Below are positions 61,215 to 64,000 of a stretch of DNA of 64,000 nt, piece by piece (position 1 is the stretch's first letter; every line of letters starts with the position of its first letter). Source of the stretch: Petroclostridium xylanilyticum (GTDB lineage: Bacteria > Bacillota > Clostridia > SK-Y3); assembly GCF_002252565.1 (NCBI RefSeq), contig NZ_NPML01000019.1, forward strand, positions 62,001-126,000. The letters are read 5' to 3'. A model generated the notes under the pieces. It was not told where the DNA came from, made no database searches, and worked only from the letters and a program-made list of their open reading frames with translations. Position numbers and translations under genes: made by a program.

Positions 61215-62255
61215 TTACTTTACCTCTTGTACTCCTTTTTCTTTTAAGACCCTGTTGAGAATCTCAAGATTCAACAAATTTTCTGCATCTGGAGCTTGTT
61301 TTAAATTTCTTATATTCATAGAAAGCGTTATAAATTCTTTTATTGAATCTATTTCCGGATTGGTTGTGATCACTAATCTTTTGAATGATTCATCTAGGAC
61401 ATCTTTTGACAATGATTTTTTAGTCAATTCATTGATTTGTGCATTTACGGTTTCTTTGGCTTTATCCACATTTTCATTGACGTACTCTGTCAACTCAACA
61501 TGAGTCCTCAAAAATTTCTCTACAATATCAGGATATTCCTTTAAAAACTTTGTCCTTACAATGACTACAGCCGCAGCGTATTTTCCGTCTCTCCATACCT
61601 GGTCATAATCCAATACGATGTTCGCATTTACTTCTTTTACTAATCTAGATCCCCATGGTTCGGGAACTAACGCTGCATCTATATCCCCTTTATCAAGGAG
61701 TATCTTTATATCAGAGTTTGCTGCCTGCCGTATTTCAACAGTACCACCTTTCGTAGTACATTTAAGTCCATACTGCTGTAAAAGATATCTAAGAATTAAA
61801 TCCTGCGTATTGCCAAACTGTGGGACAGCAATTCTCTTACCGCTTAAATCTTTAATATCTTTAATTGCCGTATCTTTTCTTGAAACTAGTATTGCTCCTG
61901 CATTTGTCGCCCCAGATATTATCTGAAGTTCACCTTTTGATTTTACATATCCATTAATTGCCGGCCCGGGACCTATGTATCCTATATCTATTTCACCTGC
62001 CAGCAGTGCTTCTATTTCCGATGACCCTGCATTAAACTGTTTCCACTCTATCTTAATGTTATCACCTAAAGCTTTTTGAAATTGACCTTCTGCCTTACCT
62101 ATAAGCGCTTGCGAATGTGTTATATTTGGGAAATAAGCAATTCTTACAGTTAGATTTCCATCTTCTTTTTTAGCAGAACAAGCAGTAAAGGTCCCTACTA
62201 AAAAAATGAGTACAAAAAATACCATTATAACCTTAGTGATTCTATTGATATTCAT
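61215..62255 (-). CDS. ssuA: ABC transporter substrate-binding lipoprotein, SsuA-like
   Basis: 346 residues. Lipoprotein signal with lipobox ending at Cys26 (LVGTFTAC). Periplasmic-binding type II fold: VRIAYFPNITHSQALIGKAE, FNAGSSEIEALLAGEIDIGY, GPGPAINGYVKSKGELQIIS, RIAVPQFGNTQDLILRYLLQ and DIDAALVPEPWGSRLVKEV. Related to aliphatic sulfonate and taurine binders. No sulfonate monooxygenase is nearby, as expected for an anaerobe. Uptake of sulfate itself is possible because cysDN-aprAB follow. Confidence 0.92.
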   Translation of the reverse strand: MNINRITKVIMVFFVLIFLVGTFTACSAKKEDGNLTVRIAYFPNITHSQALIGKAEGQFQKALGDNIKIEWKQFNAGSSEIEALLAGEIDIGYIGPGPAINGYVKSKGELQIISGATNAGAILVSRKDTAIKDIKDLSGKRIAVPQFGNTQDLILRYLLQQYGLKCTTKGGTVEIRQAANSDIKILLDKGDIDAALVPEPWGSRLVKEVNANIVLDYDQVWRDGKYAAAVVIVRTKFLKEYPDIVEKFLRTHVELTEYVNENVDKAKETVNAQINELTKKSLSKDVLDESFKRLVITTNPEIDSIKEFITLSMNIRNLKQAPDAENLLNLEILNRVLKEKGVQEVK

Positions 62256-62275
62256 CTGAGTTCTCCTAAAATAAT

Positions 62276-62297
62276 ATATTCATATCTGTTTACTATG
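62276..62297 (-). promoter_or_regulatory. Candidate operator before ssuA (copy of the cysK site)
   Basis: Minus strand CATAGTAAACAGATATGAAT plus AT matches the cysK leader site (63350-63371) at 18 of 22 positions. It lies about 20 bases before the ssuA start. A shared regulator, perhaps the Rrf2 part of the CysN fusion, is inferred. Confidence 0.6.
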
Positions 62298-62313
62298 TTT
62301 TTTGTTTATTTTT

Positions 62314-62356
62314 AACCCTCACCAGATTTCGTGGAAAAAAATTTATGGTGAGGGTT
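62314..62356. terminator. Inverted repeat between cysK and ssuA
   Basis: AACCCTCACC and GGTGAGGGTT form a perfect 10-bp stem with a 23-base loop. A T-run follows only on the plus strand; on the minus strand it may only reduce readthrough from cysK to ssuA. Confidence 0.55.
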
Positions 62357-62381
62357 TTTATTTAACTTTAACTGAGCAAGT

Positions 62382-63320
62382 TCACTGTTCTTCCTGGAAA
62401 AGAACTGTAGACAGATATCTTTCACCGGTATCCGGCAATAAAACAACAATTGTCTTACCTTGATTTTCCGGCCGTTTTGCAATTTGAGTAGCCGCAAAGG
62501 CTGCTGCCCCGGAGGATATGCCAACTAATAATCCTTCAGCTTTAGCAAGCTTTCTGGCTGTTTCAAACGCTTCCTCATTTTTCACTTTAAAAATTTCATC
62601 AATAACTTCCTTATTTAAAATATCTGGAACAAAACCTGCACCTATCCCTTGAATTTTATGAGGTCCAGGATTTCCTCCTGATAAAACCGGGGAGTCATTT
62701 GGTTCTACAGCGATTATCTTAATGTTTGGGTTCTTTTGTTTTAGCACTTCTCCAACACCTGTGATTGTTCCACCAGTCCCTACACCGCCAACGAATATAT
62801 CAACCTGGCCTTCTGTGTCTCTCCATATCTCTTCAGCAGTTGTTTTTCTATGGATTTCAGGATTGGCAGGGTTTTTAAACTGTTGGGGAATAAAGGAATT
62901 TGGCGTCTTGGAAGCCAGCTCCTCCGCTTTTTTTATTGCACCTTTCATTCCTTCCACACCGGGAGTTAAAACCAATTCAGCCCCAAGAGCTTTTAAGAGA
63001 CTTCTTCTTTCTATACTCATTGTTTCAGGCATTACAAGTATAAGCTTATAACCTCTTGCTGCTGCCGTAAAAGCTAATGCAATACCTGTGTTCCCGCTTG
63101 TAGGCTCGATGATTACTGAATCTTTATTAATTAATCCTTTTTCTTCCGCATCTTTAATCATTGCATAACCAATTCTATCCTTCACACTTCCTAGAGGATT
63201 AAAATACTCCAGCTTAGCAATCACTTTTGCATGCAGATTATTATTTTTGTTATAATTCGATAGTTCCAGCAACGGAGTGTTACCAATTAAATCAGTTAGA
63301 TTTTTTGCAATCTTGGACAT
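62382..63320 (-). CDS. cysK: Cysteine synthase CysK
   Basis: 312 residues; GGAGGTAA before the ATG. PLP Lys47 lies in [14 protein letters not shown]; the substrate loop is [12 protein letters not shown] (75-79); phosphate loop [13 protein letters not shown]-terminal [10 protein letters not shown]. It joins sulfide, or a protein thiocarboxylate, to O-acetylserine or O-phosphoserine. It is the first gene of the sulfur cluster. In Bacillus CysK also controls CymR, which is notable since a CymR-like domain ends the same cluster. Confidence 0.95.
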   Translation of the reverse strand: MSKIAKNLTDLIGNTPLLELSNYNKNNNLHAKVIAKLEYFNPLGSVKDRIGYAMIKDAEEKGLINKDSVIIEPTSGNTGIALAFTAAARGYKLILVMPETMSIERRSLLKALGAELVLTPGVEGMKGAIKKAEELASKTPNSFIPQQFKNPANPEIHRKTTAEEIWRDTEGQVDIFVGGVGTGGTITGVGEVLKQKNPNIKIIAVEPNDSPVLSGGNPGPHKIQGIGAGFVPDILNKEVIDEIFKVKNEEAFETARKLAKAEGLLVGISSGAAAFAATQIAKRPENQGKTIVVLLPDTGERYLSTVLFQEEQ

Positions 63321-63349
63321 AATATTACCTCCATTTATTTTTATTTTTA

Positions 63350-63371
63350 CTATTCCGATTTGTTTACTATG
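63350..63371 (-). promoter_or_regulatory. Candidate operator before cysK
   Basis: Minus strand CATAGTAAACAAATCGGAAT plus AG starts seven bases past the -10 hexamer, so it covers the transcription start. ATCGGAAT recalls the ATTGGAATT half of known CymR boxes, but the other half does not match well. It is repeated before ssuA. Confidence 0.6.
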
Positions 63372-63377
63372 CTTTGT

Positions 63378-63406
63378 ATTATACCACCGGTAATAATAAT
63401 TGTCAA
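63378..63406 (-). promoter_or_regulatory. Consensus sigma-A promoter of cysK
   Basis: Minus strand TTGACA (63406-63401), exactly 17 bases, then TATAAT (63383-63378). Both hexamers are perfect. It probably drives cysK and much of the downstream cluster and would need repression, which suits the site just downstream. Confidence 0.92.
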
Positions 63407-63424
63407 CTACTTTATTAATCTAAT

Positions 63425-63476
63425 TTAACCTGTTGTGCTACTCTAAAAACTTTTACCGAGCAGCACAACAGGTTAA
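63425..63476. terminator. 15-bp inverted repeat upstream of the cysK promoter
   Basis: TTAACCTGTTGTGCT (63425-63439) and AGCACAACAGGTTAA (63462-63476) are exact inverse copies around 22 bases. It probably stops transcription arriving from the distal side. T-runs are weak. Confidence 0.55.
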
Positions 63477-63561
63477 TTTAAATTTAATAATAAGTTTTTG
63501 AGGGAATACGCATAAAGTATCTATTACTGATAATGATTTTACATGGCAGATAAAGTCAATA

Positions 63562-63631
63562 AGTTCACAGTTCACGGTTCACAGTAAAAGCTATTAAATC
63601 GTTTGCTACTGTGAACTGAGAACTGTTAACT
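63562..63631. repeat. Intergenic palindromic repeat of the AGTTCAC type
   Basis: AGTTCACAGTTCACGGTTCA (from 63562) faces TACTGTGAACTGAGAACTGT (from 63607) as an imperfect inverse copy. The string type also occurs at 41915-42002. The rest of 63477-63645 is A/T-rich with no gene. Confidence 0.7.
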
Positions 63632-63645
63632 ATATTAATTAATTC

Positions 63646-63810
63646 ATGGAGGATTTTTTAATTTATCGTAAAGGCTTGCCCATAAAATTTGCAATCCAGG
63701 AATTAGAACGCGTAAAAGATACGCAATTAAATGGGAAAATTGTAGATATTTTTATTAAAATTTTAAAAGAAGAAAATGAATATTTTGAACATGAATTAAC
63801 AGAAACTTAA
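63646..63810 (+). CDS. Small protein resembling the C-terminal end of an HD-GYP domain
   Basis: 54 residues: MEDFLIYRKGLPIKFAIQEL, ERVKDTQLNGKIVDIFIKIL and KEENEYFEHELTET. The 'AIQELERVKDTQLNGKIVDIF' pattern is like the last helix pair of HD-GYP phosphodiesterases (AI.EL....GTQFDP.IV..F). The HD and GYP residues are absent. It may be a gene remnant or a small independent protein; GGAGGA lies inside the first codons rather than before them, which weakens the case for translation. A strong terminator follows. Confidence 0.4.
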   Translation: MEDFLIYRKGLPIKFAIQELERVKDTQLNGKIVDIFIKILKEENEYFEHELTET

Positions 63811-63811
63811 A

Positions 63812-63841
63812 AGAGAAACAATCCCGGAGGATTGTTTCTCT
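63812..63841 (+). terminator. Intrinsic terminator
   Basis: AGAGAAACAATCC, a four-base loop and GGATTGTTTCTCT form a perfect 13-bp stem followed by TTTT. The A-run before it lets it also act on the minus-strand gene that begins beyond the window end. Confidence 0.9.
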
Positions 63842-63872
63842 TTTTGTCAGTTAACCCTTTATTTTATTATTC

Positions 63873-64000
63873 TCATGCATCAGTAGCCGCTTTTCTTGCA
63901 TAGCCGTAGCCATATCCGCCAAAGCCCCAGAACAGCAATAAGAATAAAATAATGAACCAAAGTATTTCATCGTTATCAAATAAATTACCCAAGAAACTCA
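63873..64000 (-). CDS. Small glycine-rich membrane protein (5' end at window edge)
   Basis: Minus strand frame: SFLGNLFDNDEILWFIILFL, LLFWGFGGYGYGYARKAATD and A before the stop at 63873. One hydrophobic helix and a Gly/Tyr tail resemble the small YjcZ-type and related spore proteins of Firmicutes. The last window bases read TG, so the ATG is probably one base outside. Confidence 0.65.
   Translation of the reverse strand, partial: SFLGNLFDNDEILWFIILFLLLFWGFGGYGYGYARKAATDA

Noticed and set aside
63321-63480. T-box or S-box leader before cysK
   Set aside because: The promoter lies only about 55 bases before the ATG, too short for such leaders, and no T-box or S-box motif was seen.
1-64000. CRISPR arrays, tRNA and rRNA genes
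   Set aside because: No regularly spaced repeats and no recognisable tRNA or rRNA sequence were seen on either strand; small RNA genes without strong structure could be missed by eye.

Overview
The window looks like a chromosomal segment of an anaerobic, spore-forming, low-G+C member of the Clostridia (Bacillota). Evidence for this is A/T-rich intergenic DNA, strong GGAGG ribosome sites, the sporulation-linked trio prkA-yhbH-spoVR, a methanol:corrinoid methyltransferase pair, small DUF1540 and glycine-rich spore-type proteins, and an anaerobic style of sulfate assimilation. No rRNA, tRNA or CRISPR array was seen.

Positions 1-5430 (minus strand) hold an ECF-type sigma factor, its membrane-anchored partner and several exported proteins. 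A block covering the 3' end of the anti-sigma gene plus the following promoter region has been duplicated inside the locus. From about 7.1 to 31.5 kb there is a defective siphovirus-type prophage, almost all on the minus strand and visibly richer in G+C than its flanks. It holds small and large terminase, portal, protease, capsid, connectors, tail tube (two paralogues), a frameshifted tail chaperone pair, tape measure, tail tip, holin/amidase, SymE-like protein and two large serine recombinases. One recombinase gene is split by an apparently complete group II intron with its reverse transcriptase. The repressor, replication and early-control genes are missing. In their place are an ISLre2-like transposase gene, a gene scrap and a tyrosine integrase that abuts rlmD. 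A HEPN-like gene at 5.9-7.0 kb lies just beyond the recombinases. A ParE/Phd module and a plus-strand 137-residue gene with a palindromic operator sit inside the late operon.

Positions 34.5-50.5 kb are mostly host functions: rlmD, a flavoprotein, spoVR/yhbH/prkA, a sirtuin, CBS and DUF1232 proteins, a TIM-barrel protein, a GH42 beta-galactosidase, mtaB-mtaC and a DUF1540 gene. Several intergenic gaps carry degenerate inverted-repeat families.

Positions 50.6-63.4 kb are one long minus-strand cluster for sulfur: cysK, an SsuABC-type importer, a ThiS-like sulfur carrier, a ThiF/MoeB-like activator, a JAMM protease, a sulfite reductase fused to a HEPN-like helical region and a TusA domain, cysC, aprA, aprB, cysD and cysN. 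The last gene, cysN, is fused in frame to a CymR-like Rrf2 regulator. Read in pathway order, the genes import sulfate or sulfonate, make APS, reduce it with a dissimilatory-type AprAB, reduce sulfite, load sulfur on a carrier whose di-glycine end is masked by a four-residue tail, and pass it to CysK. A 22-bp motif repeated before cysK and ssuA may be the operator of the fused regulator. This cluster is the most interesting system in the window.
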